NCBI GenBank assembly: GCA_039105265.1
Contig: JAPFFF010000030.1
Location: 124,001 to 188,000, forward strand
DNA from: Tritrichomonas musculus
Taxonomy: Eukaryota > Parabasalia > Tritrichomonadida > Tritrichomonadidae
DNA: 64,000 nucleotides
Direction of reading: 5' to 3'
Every line of letters starts with the position of its first letter. The first letter of the stretch is position 1. The notes beneath the pieces were generated by a model that was not told the DNA's origin, searched no databases, and worked only from the letters and a program-made list of their open reading frames with translations. The position numbers and the translations under genes are program-made. Positions 20,061 to 29,968 of the stretch are shown one piece after another.

Positions 20061-22436
20061 TTACTTGTATTGCACGTTGTGAGTTAATGATAATGTGATT
20101 GTACCGAAGTCAGTGACCTTCTTGACAACTTTTGGTGCTTTTGGAGGTTTATCGAGCTTGAACTCTTGCTCGATTGGCTCGTTCTCTTTGAGATCTTTAA
20201 GAGCGATTTCTACACAAGCAATGCATTGATCTTCGTAAACCTTGTGATGTTGGAAGACTTCTGCTCTCAATGAGTCTCCCTTCTTTGCCTTAGGGAAGTC
20301 AAATTCTTTATTCCAAACAGGATCTTGTGTATCGTGTTGGATTTCGGTTTTAACTTTGTCACCTTTCTTGTCCTTCCCAGCCTTCGAAATTACAGTTAAA
20401 ACGACATATGTGTCAGATCCATCATTGTCTGTCTTTGGAAGACCGTTTGCTTTGACAATTGTTCCTTTGATTGACTCACCAACTTTTGTTGCTTTTGGCT
20501 CAAGTTGTGCATCACGTGTCTGTGCTTCATGATGAAGGTGGTGATGGTGATGGAACCTTTGTTCTGATGAATGAAGTGCAGAGAGTGAATGTGAGCAATT
20601 TGTATAACCTGTGAAATCTGTTGAATAATCAGAATTGTAATTTCCAAGTGAGAAGTTGCAATAATCGCCGGCTGGCTCTTCAAGGACGATGTCACGACTT
20701 TGAACTTTTGGTTCTGATGGAGGAGCAGATTCTTCTTTAGGCGATTCTCCTTCATTAAGGACATCAATTCCGAGATAAAGACGACCAGCGTCCTTCTTCT
20801 TGAGTTTGATGTCTTCCTGATAATCGATGTGAGTTCCAATTGGCCACTGCTTGAGTGGGAATTCAAGTTCATTCATCATTTTGTCATCATTCTTGATATC
20901 TTTGTCCCACAAGTTGACAACAAGAGAGTCCGTGTTCCAATCTTTGCAATGATACTCGAATTGCTCATTCCAAACAGGATTGAGGTCGTTATCAATGACT
21001 CTTGTTTGCTTGAGGCTGTCTGGTTCGCCTTTGATTTGCAATGTAAGATATGGATCTGATTTGTTAGCATCCATCTTCCTTAGTTTCTCACCTTTGATTG
21101 CATGAACAATGAGCTTGCATGGCTGCATTGGTGCCGATCTTTCAACAGGTGCTGGGCCTTCACAAAGTTCGTATTCATAGTGAAGATTGCCAGCATCTTT
21201 CTTCTTTAACTGAATTCCATCATTGAAAACTTGCTTCTGTCCGATAGGAACACTTGAAAGAGGAATCTCTTGCTCATTCATCATTCGATCATCGTGTTTA
21301 ATATCTTCATCCCAAAGATTGACAAGAAGGACATCTTTCTTTATATCAGGAACATCAAGTGTCAAGTCTTGGTTCCAAACAGGCGAAAGGTTGTTTGAAA
21401 TAACTTGTGTTTTGACTTTAGAGTCTTTACGATCTTTGAGCTCGAATGTCATGTAAGGATCAGACTTTCCAATCGTGTCCATCTTCTTCAATTTCTTGCC
21501 ATCAACGACATGAATCTTCAGGTGGCCTCTTTGAGGGTTGTATTCTTGTGCAGGCCCACTTGAGCCAAGCTGGGCATCTCTTGATTGAACAGCTGCACCG
21601 CCAGCTGTTCCGTTTCCCGGCAAGAAATCAAGTTCAAAGTGAAGCTTGCCAGCATCCTTCTTCTTCAGTTTGATATTGTTATCAAAGACGTAATGCTCGC
21701 CAATTTGATGGTCACGAAGAGGAATCTCGATTCTGTCCATCATTTTATCGTCGTTCTTTATGTCTTCATCCAGCATGTCGACCTGGAGGATGTCATTATG
21801 ACGGTCGTTTGAGTAGACATTGAGTTCTTGGTTCCAGACAGGATTTCGTGTGTTACTGATGATCTGCGTCTTTGCAGTGCTCTCTTTCTTGCCTTTTAAC
21901 CTGAACCTTAGATATGGGTCTGACTTGCCGCCGACGTCCATTTTAAGGACGTCTTTTGCATCGAATGCTTTGATGTGTACATTGCATCCTTCTGTTCCAT
22001 TTGTTGTTCCTCCAAGGTTGACTGCACGTTCTGACACACCTGAAGCATAGCCTTCTGCTGGGAATGATTGGACTTCGAATATTAGTTTTCCAGCTTTCTT
22101 CTTTTTGAGCTTTAAGTCAATTTCTTTCCTATCGACTGGTCCACCAACTTGCCAGCTGTTCACTGGATACTGTAATTCATCCATCATCTTATCATCATTT
22201 TTGATATCTTCATCATACATGTTGATAAGCAAAACATCGTTTGGATCTGTTGCAATAATATCAAATTCTTGGTTCCAGATTGGATCTGTTGTATTGCTGA
22301 TGACTTGGGTCTTCTGGGCACTTTTCTTGTCTTGGCTTTTGAGTCTTAATGTAACATAGGGATCTGATTTTCCACCGAGGTCCATTTTGAGAACCTTTTT
22401 AGCTTCGCATATCTTTATATGAAGTCTAGATGCCAT
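20061..22436 (-). CDS. Five-C2-domain calcium/phospholipid-binding protein (791 aa)
   Basis: The start is ATG 22436 (MASRLHIKICEAKKV); an open frame extends 27 codons upstream but is AT-rich leader. Five C2 domains lie at about 1-125, 150-275, 302-425, 439-560 and 652-770. The first four carry the paired acidic Ca2+ loops GKSDPY (KSDPY in the fourth) and LxDxDIKxDDxMM with WNQ or WNE between them; the fifth is divergent (GSDTYV, EVFQHHKVYEDQ) and may not bind Ca2+. The linker before domain five is Ser/Tyr-rich with a histidine cluster (FHHHHHLHHE). No membrane segment is present, so unlike ferlins or synaptotagmins it would reach membranes only through Ca2+-dependent lipid binding. Repeated ARDxxL-like linkers (VQSRDAQLG, AQTRDAQLE) suggest internal duplication. 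The stop is TAAA. Confidence 0.9.
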   Translation of the reverse strand: MASRLHIKICEAKKVLKMDLGGKSDPYVTLRLKSQDKKSAQKTQVISNTTDPIWNQEFDIIATDPNDVLLINMYDEDIKNDDKMMDELQYPVNSWQVGGPVDRKEIDLKLKKKKAGKLIFEVQSFPAEGYASGVSERAVNLGGTTNGTEGCNVHIKAFDAKDVLKMDVGGKSDPYLRFRLKGKKESTAKTQIISNTRNPVWNQELNVYSNDRHNDILQVDMLDEDIKNDDKMMDRIEIPLRDHQIGEHYVFDNNIKLKKKDAGKLHFELDFLPGNGTAGGAAVQSRDAQLGSSGPAQEYNPQRGHLKIHVVDGKKLKKMDTIGKSDPYMTFELKDRKDSKVKTQVISNNLSPVWNQDLTLDVPDIKKDVLLVNLWDEDIKHDDRMMNEQEIPLSSVPIGQKQVFNDGIQLKKKDAGNLHYEYELCEGPAPVERSAPMQPCKLIVHAIKGEKLRKMDANKSDPYLTLQIKGEPDSLKQTRVIDNDLNPVWNEQFEYHCKDWNTDSLVVNLWDKDIKNDDKMMNELEFPLKQWPIGTHIDYQEDIKLKKKDAGRLYLGIDVLNEGESPKEESAPPSEPKVQSRDIVLEEPAGDYCNFSLGNYNSDYSTDFTGYTNCSHSLSALHSSEQRFHHHHHLHHEAQTRDAQLEPKATKVGESIKGTIVKANGLPKTDNDGSDTYVVLTVISKAGKDKKGDKVKTEIQHDTQDPVWNKEFDFPKAKKGDSLRAEVFQHHKVYEDQCIACVEIALKDLKENEPIEQEFKLDKPPKAPKVVKKVTDFGTITLSLTHNVQYK

Positions 22437-22442
22437 AATAAA

Positions 22443-22449
22443 AAAATGA
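22443..22449 (-). promoter_or_regulatory. Initiator-like (Inr) element of the five-C2 gene
   Basis: On the minus strand TCATTTT fits TCAYWNN. The A (22447) is 10 nt upstream of ATG 22436, the usual trichomonad spacing, which also favours that ATG over the longer open frame. Confidence 0.5.
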
Positions 22450-23787
22450 TATGAAATACCCATCATATAAATATATAGAATATAAAAATAAATATAGCGT
22501 TTTGGTAAAAATAACAATATAATATTAAATTATAAATATATGGTTTTATTTTATTTAAAAATATAAATATATATATTTTTATATTCTATTTATAATTTGA
22601 AAATTTTCTTTTTTTATTTATTTATAAAGATATTTTGTGAATTCTAATTTATTTATTTGTGGAAAATTTTTCAATTCTCATTGAAAAACCTATTCCGTAT
22701 TTTTTACAATATTTCCATATAAGAATACTTTTAGATGTTTTATTTAATAATACAAATATAATGTATATTTATATAATTATAAATATTATTTCTACATAAT
22801 TTAATTGCTTTTTTATTTGTTATCAGTAGAAAATTAAATTCAATAAAAGTTCCGTTTTATTAATTTTTCTATTTACTTTCAAATTTGAATGAATTATTTT
22901 GTTTAAATAATTTTTCAAAGTAGCTAAACGTTATCATATGAATTTGAATTAAAACAAAGAAAATAATTTGGTAAAATGTTTTTTTAAGCCTAAAAACATG
23001 CTTATCTTGTTGATAAGATATATTTTTAATCGATATTTTCACATAAAAATTAGATTTCTCATGATAAATAATTTAAAAAAATGAGTGTTTTATGTAAATC
23101 TAAGACATCAAATATATTTTTATATAATTAAAAAATATATTTTTATGTGATATACTATTTAATTTGCTCTCTAACCTCATTCAATTTATTATTTGAATAT
23201 ATTAATTATTATACAATCAACAAAGTGTATATTTGGAATTATATAGTATATTAATAAATATATTTATTTAAAATAAATCTAAACATAAGTTATTACTTTA
23301 AATAAACATGATTTATTATCTATAGTTTTTTATAGAAATTGAGAGCTTTTGGCTATATCACTTCTCAAAAAAATGAGATAATTATTTTATGGAATTGAGA
23401 GAAACATGAAATAAAAACGATATCTTTTTTAACTTCAAATCATTAAGCTATTTGAGAGAAAAAATCAGAAAATATTCGCATTACATCAAAGTTAAAAGAC
23501 TTATTATAACTTTTAAGTTAGCTGAGTGGTATTTTTTTGTTTTTGTTTTTTTTTTTTTGAAAACCATAATAAAGTTTGTTAATATTATTATCTCCTTTGA
23601 TTTCTAATCTGAATTTACTTTATGAAAAAATAAGCCTTTTTTAAAAGCATATTAGTAAGATTTTATTTTATTCAACAAATTACCATATAATATTGTTCTG
23701 ATATTCAAGTATTCGATCAAATAAAAAATTAAAAAAAAATTAATTTAGGTAGTCAATTATTTTAAACTTTTAATGTTAAAACTAGAT
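22450..23787. other. AT-rich intergenic spacer
   Basis: No coding frame. One short hairpin, CTTATC-TTGTT-GATAAG, lies at about 23000. Poly(T) tracts occur near 23545. Confidence 0.5.
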
Positions 23788-23940
23788 TTATACGATATTA
23801 ACTTGTATGAATTCTTTTTTTTCTTCGTCTTCTGTTTCTGATTTGCTGGTTTTGCTTGGTTCTTTAGATAGAATGTCAACAATTTCTGTATGATTTTATT
23901 CTCTTGCATAGTCAATGGTAGCTTTATAAAAAACATTTCT
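23788..23940 (-). pseudogene. C-terminal fragment of an ankyrin-repeat protein
   Basis: On the minus strand the frame reads NVFYKATIDYARE, one stop, NHTEIVDILSKEPSKTSKSE, then an acidic tail ending FIQVNIV and a TAA stop. The phrase NHTEIVDIL preceded by YAxE is the second half of an ankyrin repeat, and an acidic tail after it is typical of the end of such proteins. No earlier repeats are recoverable upstream, so only about 50 codons of the gene survive. Confidence 0.5.
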
Positions 23941-24114
23941 TTCAAATTTTCAATGAAAAAAAGAAAGATTTGAATTTTGTGAATGACTTTGATTTAAAAT
24001 GTCTTTCACATTGATATCAATGCTTTCTTATCATATTAATAATTATTAATTAATAATATAAAAAAAAAAAAAAAAATTTGGTACAATAATATTTTTATAA
24101 ATAAAATTCCCAAA

Positions 24115-24810
24115 TCAAAACCAATCATTAGTTATATTTTCATTTTCTTCGTTCATTAAAAGGCTACCCATACAGTCAAATTCGATATCTTGAAAATCAT
24201 AATCAATTTCAAAGTTGTCTTCATAAAAATCATTCTCTTCATTTGAAAAAGGCAAAGATGTGGAATTAATTGCAAGAATATGTTTCTCAGCATCTTTCTT
24301 GTTTATATTTTTTACGTGAACTGAATGTTGATTATAAATATGTGTATCATTTTGAGAAAACTGAGGTAAAAGTTGATTTATATGATTTTTCTTTTTATTT
24401 TGAAATAATTCTTTAGCCATTAGGAGATTTTCTTTTTTCTGTCTCCTTTCTTTTAATTGCCATCTGCTCCGAATGTTGATGTCTGTTCTTGTTGGGAAAA
24501 AGGAAGCAATTTTTTTCCAACTTGGACCATACTCATTGTATTTGATTAATAATAATTCATCTTCTTCAGATGTCCATGGACCGTTTTTTACATCAGGTGA
24601 TAAATAATTTAACCATCTGTCTCTGCATTGTCTTGGATTTCTTCCTTGAATCTGTTGTGAAATTTTAACCCAATTTTGTGTTCCATACTTTTCTACAAGA
24701 TTTTTTAATAAATCATCTTCTGATGAACTAAAATGTGTTCTAGGATGTTTCTTCTTGAAGACTTGGCTAGAATCGTTAGAGTTTAAATATGTAGGTAAGT
24801 AAATACTCAT
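24115..24810 (-). CDS. R2R3 Myb-type DNA-binding protein (231 aa)
   Basis: R2 covers about residues 24-72 (first Trp replaced by Phe27, then Trp47, Trp66) with recognition helix GRNPRQCRDRWLNYL. R3 covers about 76-122 (Trp79, Trp98, Trp117) with TRTDINIRSRWQLKERRQK. The C-terminal 100 residues contain a basic stretch (QNKKKNH) and end in an acidic, aromatic region (NEENDFYEDNFEIDYDFQD) that could activate transcription. R2 is closer to that of the 13.1-kb Myb than R3 is. The gene is AT-rich throughout. The ATG directly follows an initiator-like site. Confidence 0.9.
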   Translation of the reverse strand: MSIYLPTYLNSNDSSQVFKKKHPRTHFSSSEDDLLKNLVEKYGTQNWVKISQQIQGRNPRQCRDRWLNYLSPDVKNGPWTSEEDELLLIKYNEYGPSWKKIASFFPTRTDINIRSRWQLKERRQKKENLLMAKELFQNKKKNHINQLLPQFSQNDTHIYNQHSVHVKNINKKDAEKHILAINSTSLPFSNEENDFYEDNFEIDYDFQDIEFDCMGSLLMNEENENITNDWF

Positions 24811-24816
24811 TAGTGA
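24810..24816 (-). promoter_or_regulatory. Initiator-like (Inr) element of the second Myb gene
   Basis: On the minus strand TCACTAA overlaps the A of the start codon. It fits TCAYWNN and places the predicted start (24814) only 4 nt before the ATG, short but within the range seen in trichomonads. Confidence 0.4.
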
Positions 24817-25534
24817 ATAATGTGTTGAGGCCTAAAAATTAAATGAAGTAAACTTTTTTTTTGTAATTTTGTAATTTTCAATAACCTTCAGAAATAGCGG
24901 TATTTTAATATTGAATTTTCAATGCTATATCAAAAAGTTTTTTGGTGTAATAAATATTATTGAATTTATAATCGTAAAATCTCTGCAATTCTTTTTTCTT
25001 ATGAAAATTTTATTTGTTATAAAAAACATTTAAAATTTATGAATATGATTTTATACAGAAAGTTTTACTTAATAATTTTATAAAAAAAGTCCATTAGCAT
25101 GAATTTGCGGAAATAATTTTTTTTTTTTTGGGAGAATATTATTGCTCGATCAACTTATTTAAAAGAAAATATGCAACAGTATATTAGCTAATTTCAATTA
25201 AAAATAAAAGAATTCCAATCTGCTTCAAAAGAAAGTAAAAAAATTAATGTTTTTTTATTGATTTTACATTATTTGGCTGCAAAACGCTATGTTGAAATGA
25301 GTAACAATAAAATGTGTAATGTTCAGTAGATTATATTTGGATGAATGAATATTATTTGTGGAAAAATGAGGATTATCCGTTATTTGCTGAAATTAGAATT
25401 AAAAATTTTTTTAATTAAATATAATTTCAATAAGGAATAGAAGATTTATACAATTTAATGCACTCTTTGAAAGTATATTCATCGATCTTTTTTTCAGAAA
25501 TGAATAGCTTTTAATTTTTGGGATTTTTAAAGAT
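24817..25534. other. AT-rich intergenic spacer
   Basis: Nothing recognisable. A TCAAAAAGTT phrase occurs at about 24931, roughly 120 bp upstream of the Myb ATG. Confidence 0.5.
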
Positions 25535-25738
25535 ATGTATGCAGAAAGAGAAATTTTAAATGAGCCACTTTTATCAAATGATAGAACGACAATACCTTAT
25601 AGAATTAAGCCCAATCAAATTACTAAACAATTTATGAATCAAATAATCGAAAAAGAAAAATTTGATACTATTATTCCAAATAAAAAAATAAAGCAAGCGG
25701 TGTTGAATGCTCCATTAATTACACCAAAATTATATTAA
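25535..25738 (+). CDS. Short hypothetical frame (67 aa), possible 5' part of a broken E2-like gene
   Basis: An uninterrupted frame, MYAEREILNEPLLSNDRT to APLITPKLY, has mixed polar composition unlike translated AT spacer. It ends about 50 bp before an E2-like remnant on the same strand and may be its disordered N-terminal part, separated by a stop. I recognise no domain. Confidence 0.3.
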   Translation: MYAEREILNEPLLSNDRTTIPYRIKPNQITKQFMNQIIEKEKFDTIIPNKKIKQAVLNAPLITPKLY

Positions 25739-25785
25739 TAAAAATAAATATAAACATAATTTTAAAATCACGATTCAGAAGGATA

Positions 25786-26252
25786 ATGATAGAAATACAA
25801 GAAGTAAATAAACGTTTTGATTCTGATAATATTGATCATATTTAAGTATATCTTTATAAGTCTAATATTGACATATGGAAAGTTTTTATTTATGGATATG
25901 AAGGTTCTCTATATGAAAAAAATGGTTTTATTTGCTCGTTTCTTTTCCTGATTTTTATCCAAATGAGCCACCAGATATTAGATTCATCACCATCCCGTAT
26001 CATTTAAATATTGGATTCAATGGTCAAATATGTATGAATATGCTTAAAGAAGATTATTTACCAAAATATCACGTAATTGATCTTGTACATGAGGTAAGTG
26101 AAATGTGACTTTTACCAGATTATTTTAAATCGCTCGATATAAATCAAACTTTCAAATTTCAATATGAAAAGCAAATATATAATGATTTGGCAAATAAATC
26201 TTCCAATGATATTGGTGAAGATGAATATCAAAATTATTTGAAAACATCATAA
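25786..26252 (+). pseudogene. Ubiquitin-conjugating enzyme (E2)-like pseudogene
   Basis: Across frames the sequence reads IWKVFIYGYEGSLYEKNGF, then PDFYPNEPPDIRFIT, PYHLNIGFNGQICMNML, and later LLPDYFKSLD. This is the order of an E2 fold: the central strands, the YPxxPP turn, the HPNI-like segment and GxIC, where Cys is the active-site position, then the P-rich LLxxP segment. Two in-frame stops and one frame change break it. E2s carry ubiquitin between E1 and E3, and the intact HECT E3 at 33.5-41.8 kb is on the same contig, but no functional link can be claimed for a dead gene. Confidence 0.6.
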
Positions 26253-26935
26253 ATTGAATCTGATATATAATTTTATTGACTTTCCATGGAAAAAAAGAAT
26301 TATCTTATATAAAAGACATAAGCACATTTCATATGTTTTGATATTCTATTTTTTGTTTATCTGATAAAGATATCTTTTTGTTTTTGTCGTTAATTTTGTG
26401 ACTGCTCTCTTCTTTGAAATGGCTTTTATGTGGTTTTTCATAAAAGTTAGTCTTTTTTATGAATAAATTGGCCAGCATTTTAAAATCAAATTTTCAATGA
26501 ACTTTTTCAGAGGAACTTTAAATGTATGAGGATATTTCTAATCGATAACTTCATATGTAAATAGAAAAGATGTGATTTTTCCTTTCTATTGATCAATTAT
26601 TAATATCTTCAACAGTTTTTATAACTTTGACAAAAGTAAAACATTTTTTTAATGAAACCATGAAGTTTCAAAATAGTTTTATGTATATATACTTTTGGAT
26701 ACTAAATAAACAAGCATTTTTGTGAATTGATGTCCTGCTTATTTCACTACTACAAAACTAATAACGTTATTTCATTTGAGGAAGATCGCTTCAATAGATC
26801 CAGAGCAAAAGGTCAAATCATTTTTTTGATCGGTCAAAATAAATGTAAACGATTTTTTTCTATGATTATTCGATATTAGAAAAAGTTGTTTGCTCTGTAT
26901 CTGTTGAATTGCTCTGAGTTTGGCGAAAGCACGTC

Positions 26936-27091
26936 ATGTTTGTCAAAACATTAAAGCATATTGTTAAACAATTAGAAGATCATTCTAAAATAATAGTTCT
27001 ATTCGAATCTTCTCTCATTATTTTATTTCGTGATATTTCTCTATTTGATCGAAAGGTTGTTCCTCTAACTATTATTCATGAAGAAAAATAA
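26936..27091 (+). pseudogene. Short remnant frame (51 aa) in a degraded region
   Basis: MFVKTLKHIVKQLEDHSKII to LTIIHEEK is uninterrupted, amphipathic and non-repetitive. Preceding sequence in other frames also has protein-like phrases (SFEEDRFNRSRAKGQIIFLI), suggesting a decayed longer gene. The family is not recognised. Confidence 0.25.
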
Positions 27092-27185
27092 ATAGCTAAA
27101 ATAAATATTAAAAGATTTTAAATACAAAACTTCAAATATTAATGATAATTATTCCCTAATTCATTATATTCTTTATTATAGACCT

Positions 27186-27452
27186 AGTTAGATACATTAA
27201 GGATAGGCTACTTGATAACACCTTCATGGTACAGGAGGCTTCACAGCATAGAGTGGTATGATAGAGACAGCTGTTTGGACATCTTCCAACTATCAGTCAA
27301 TTGCCGTAGCGAGCTCGTTAAGACACTTCGCTGCTACAGCATCCTGAGAGTTGAAAGCTATCCCAACAACTACCCCACCCCACCACCCTATGCTGTGGAG
27401 CCTCCTGGACCATGAAGGGTTATCCAGTAGCCTATCCTTAATGTATCTAACT
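27186..27452. mobile_element. GC-richer foldback element with ~70-bp terminal inverted repeats
   Basis: AGTTAGATACATTAAGGATA at 27186 is mirrored by the inverted sequence ending at 27452. The arms match for about 70 bp with a few differences (through CTTCATGGT, CAGGAGGCT, CACAGCATAG). The central ~125 bp are unrelated to the arms and contain no gene. The block is far richer in G+C than its surroundings, so it looks inserted. No clear target-site duplication is visible. Just outside the right end, degenerate direct copies of CTTTAATGTAyCTmmACTT (27433-27500) may be further terminal sequence. The superfamily is unassigned. Confidence 0.6.
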
Positions 27453-27549
27453 TCCTATAACGTACCCAAAGTATTCTTTAATGTACCTCCACTTACAACA
27501 TCTCATCAAGCTTCATCAACTCACATCATTTTATTTATCTTAACAGAAA

Positions 27550-27810
27550 ATGGAATATGTACCACTTAAGGGATTCGATGATTATGAAATTATGACAAGC
27601 TACCCATATGATATCAAGAACAAAAGCACAAATGGCAAATGTGGTATGATATATTCAAAAAACGATGGTATTCTTATCAACATCAATGGTATGATTTCTC
27701 CGTTCTCTTTGATATTTTTAATCGTTTCTATTCGTCTTATTGGACTTGCTTTTCCTGCACAACAATTAATATCTTCATCATTTTACACCAATGTCGAAAA
27801 TGTCATTTAA
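27550..27810 (+). pseudogene. Possible NUMOD4/HNH-endonuclease-like gene remnant
   Basis: The frame opens VPLKGFDDYEIMTSYPYDIK and continues NKSTNGKCGMIYSKNDGILI. This resembles the NUMOD4-like N-terminal module (WKxLKGFxxYEIsxxG/YPxxIRNK) of the HNH endonuclease-type proteins found in many copies in trichomonads. No HNH motif follows, and the frame runs into hydrophobic low-complexity sequence. Frames overlap up to 27845. The assignment rests on one short phrase. Confidence 0.35.
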
Positions 27811-27845
27811 AATATATTACCAAGTTAGTGGTAACTATTTTGTAA

Positions 27846-29192
27846 TACAAATTATCAATTTATTTAATACAATTAAATGTAAAAAATACATAATGTGAAA
27901 TCCAAATAGAACGAAAGAACAGTTTATGTTTATAGTAACATAATTATTAAAAATCCAAATCCGAATAGTCCTTTTCAGATAATAAGAAACAAAGGAATGC
28001 AAGAATTATCTGATTTTTACTGCAAATCAATCTGCTAGTCTCCCCGTTCCTGTAACAATATTTTACACAATAGCTCCATTTAATTACAAAACTATTAAAA
28101 GGCAAAAGCACAAGCAAATGAATCCAGATGAGTCAATTGAAAGTATTCAGAAAAAATTATGGAGGATTTCTTTTCAGATTTCATCCAACAGAAGAAGTTA
28201 ATAGACACCGATTCCTATTCCAATTAATAAAATAGAGCATATCATTCCATTTATGATAATACTCTATTGCGAAATCAGAAACAAGAAAATAGAGGTATCT
28301 AGAAGTCTTTATTTAGCAATAAGTATTGAAAAATTAAAATCACATATGGGATTTTAAGAATTATGATCCAACTTTAAAAAATGCCACATAAAAGATATAG
28401 AAATGTATTAAAAAGTGATATTGATCACCTTTTTCATTAAAATCAATTTGGTTCTTTATTGAGTAAATTGAACAAACAATACAAACAAAAAATCTTTTCA
28501 ACAATCTCATATTATTCACACTCAACCAAACTTGAATACTCTATCATAAGTTATATTTTAATGTTTAATCTATATCCGCTCAATGGAAACATAAAATCTT
28601 AAATTCATTCCATTTGTTTAAAGAAAAGAATTGAACCAATTACTAATTATTTCTTTTCTTAAGATTTTTTATTTGTAAATAATAATAAGTCGAAGATCAT
28701 TATCGCTTCAATCCATTAATAATCAAATGTACATCTCTTTTTATCTACTGAATAAATTCTTCTAAATTTTTTATTGTTACAATGAAACATTAATAATTTG
28801 GTTTTATAGAAAAAAATGAGAAAACTAAAATGATTTAAACTTTAATAAATTATCATTTTTCCTTCAAATTAATGCATTTAAAATATTTTATTAATTTATG
28901 AACATTTAGCTTTATATTTCTTTAAAAATTATATTATTGCACATATACTTTCTTAAGGTATAATTATTTTTTTGTTAAGAATATTTTTGAATAAATAAAA
29001 AATTTATTTTGTTATTTGAATGTATAAAATTTATATAAATAGAATTTTCAAAGAAATAAAAAAATAATTCATTCAAACATTATAAATCGTTTAAAGTTGA
29101 AAGCAGATGTAAACCTTTTTATTAGTTTCTAAAATAATGAAAGGCATTTTTGAAAAATTTTTGAAAAATTTTTCGCACATCAATTGCTTTTG
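27846..29192. other. Degraded sequence and AT-rich spacer
   Basis: Between about 27.9 and 28.4 kb conceptual translations give protein-like phrases (NPNPNSPFQIIRNKGMQELS; TIFYTIAPFNYKTIKRQKHK) interrupted by stops, so this is probably more of the gene graveyard. From 28.5 kb to 29.19 kb only AT-rich spacer is seen. Confidence 0.4.
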
Positions 29193-29825
29193 ATGTCTAT
29201 TAACAATCCACTACCCGTGGTAATACCTCTTATTGCCAGAAAAAATGATGAACATCCTATCATCAGACCTAACCAATATTCTTTAATAAATAAACCAATT
29301 CAATGCCCCATTGCAGAACCTACAACGAAACCCAACTCTAGTAGATTCATAAGAAAACAAAAAGTTGTGATTGCTCAGCCAAAGGTTCCAAAGCAACAGA
29401 ATAAAAATCCAAGAGGCAAAATTAATCGCCAAAATGACCCTTGCTTTTTGACAGGATATCGAGGAGAAGCATTCGTTTATGAAATGCTACTAAAAGAAAG
29501 TAAATTTAACAAAGTAGTTTGGAATGCTTTATCAAATAATCAAGAAAATCCATATGTTGTTGCAGCAAGCGGAAACACATATTATATCAAAGAAGATGGA
29601 TTACATTATGATTTATACGCAGAAGACGACGAAAATGTCAAATATTACTTTGAAGTTAAATCTACAAATTCAGATGAGAAGAAAGTTCAACTTAGCAATT
29701 GTCAAATCGAATTAGCTAAGAGTTTAAGTAATCCAGATGAATACCATTATGTTGCTGTCGTTCTTAACGCAGATAAATCTCCATCTGTCATTTATTATAG
29801 AAAGGTTGCATACATATCAGATTAA
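29193..29825 (+). CDS. DUF3883 / NO VEIN C-terminal-like PD-(D/E)XK-fold protein (210 aa)
   Basis: Start chosen at ATG 29193; in-frame TTGs just upstream are ignored. The first 80 residues are polar and Pro/Lys-rich, probably disordered. Residues about 88-205 match the DUF3883 pattern: GYRGEAFVYEMLL (Glu92), VVWNAL, a Tyr-Asp-Leu strand (Asp140), then YYFEVKST (Glu154-Val-Lys156), followed by a LSxxQ/E..A helix and a final YHYVAVV strand. Asp...Glu-x-Lys with the upstream Glu is the catalytic layout of PD-(D/E)XK nucleases, so the active site looks preserved. In plants the domain ends the NO VEIN ATPase; elsewhere it occurs in restriction-like proteins. Here it stands alone. A nuclease or nucleic-acid-binding role is inferred. 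The stop is TAAA. Confidence 0.7.
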   Translation: MSINNPLPVVIPLIARKNDEHPIIRPNQYSLINKPIQCPIAEPTTKPNSSRFIRKQKVVIAQPKVPKQQNKNPRGKINRQNDPCFLTGYRGEAFVYEMLLKESKFNKVVWNALSNNQENPYVVAASGNTYYIKEDGLHYDLYAEDDENVKYYFEVKSTNSDEKKVQLSNCQIELAKSLSNPDEYHYVAVVLNADKSPSVIYYRKVAYISD

Positions 29826-29968
29826 ATTTTTTTTTATATGAGGAAATTTCCCGAAAACTGTATGCTTGTTAGATAAAATGAAACGACTATCCAAATAATA
29901 TTTTTATTTTATGGCAATATAAAATATTTACAAGAAAAAAAGAATATATATAAAAACAGATAATTTAT

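Noticed and set aside
22437-22517. N-terminal extension MLFLPKRYIYFYILYIYMM of the five-C2 protein
   Set aside because: AT-rich leader sequence; the initiator-like site at 22447 lies downstream of it and MASRLHIKI matches the start of a C2 domain.
27520-27552. Possible 3' splice site (TTATCTTAACAG)
   Set aside because: It lacks the extended ACTAACACACAG signal known for trichomonad introns and no matching GTATGT donor with coding continuity is seen.
27189-27569. Coding frames across the GC-rich foldback element
   Set aside because: They run through the inverted repeat arms and share no protein pattern; openness reflects higher GC only.
25300-28900. Polinton, retrovirus-like or other virus-like element as source of the degraded region
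   Set aside because: No integrase, polymerase, capsid or reverse transcriptase phrase is visible; the recognisable pieces are of host type.
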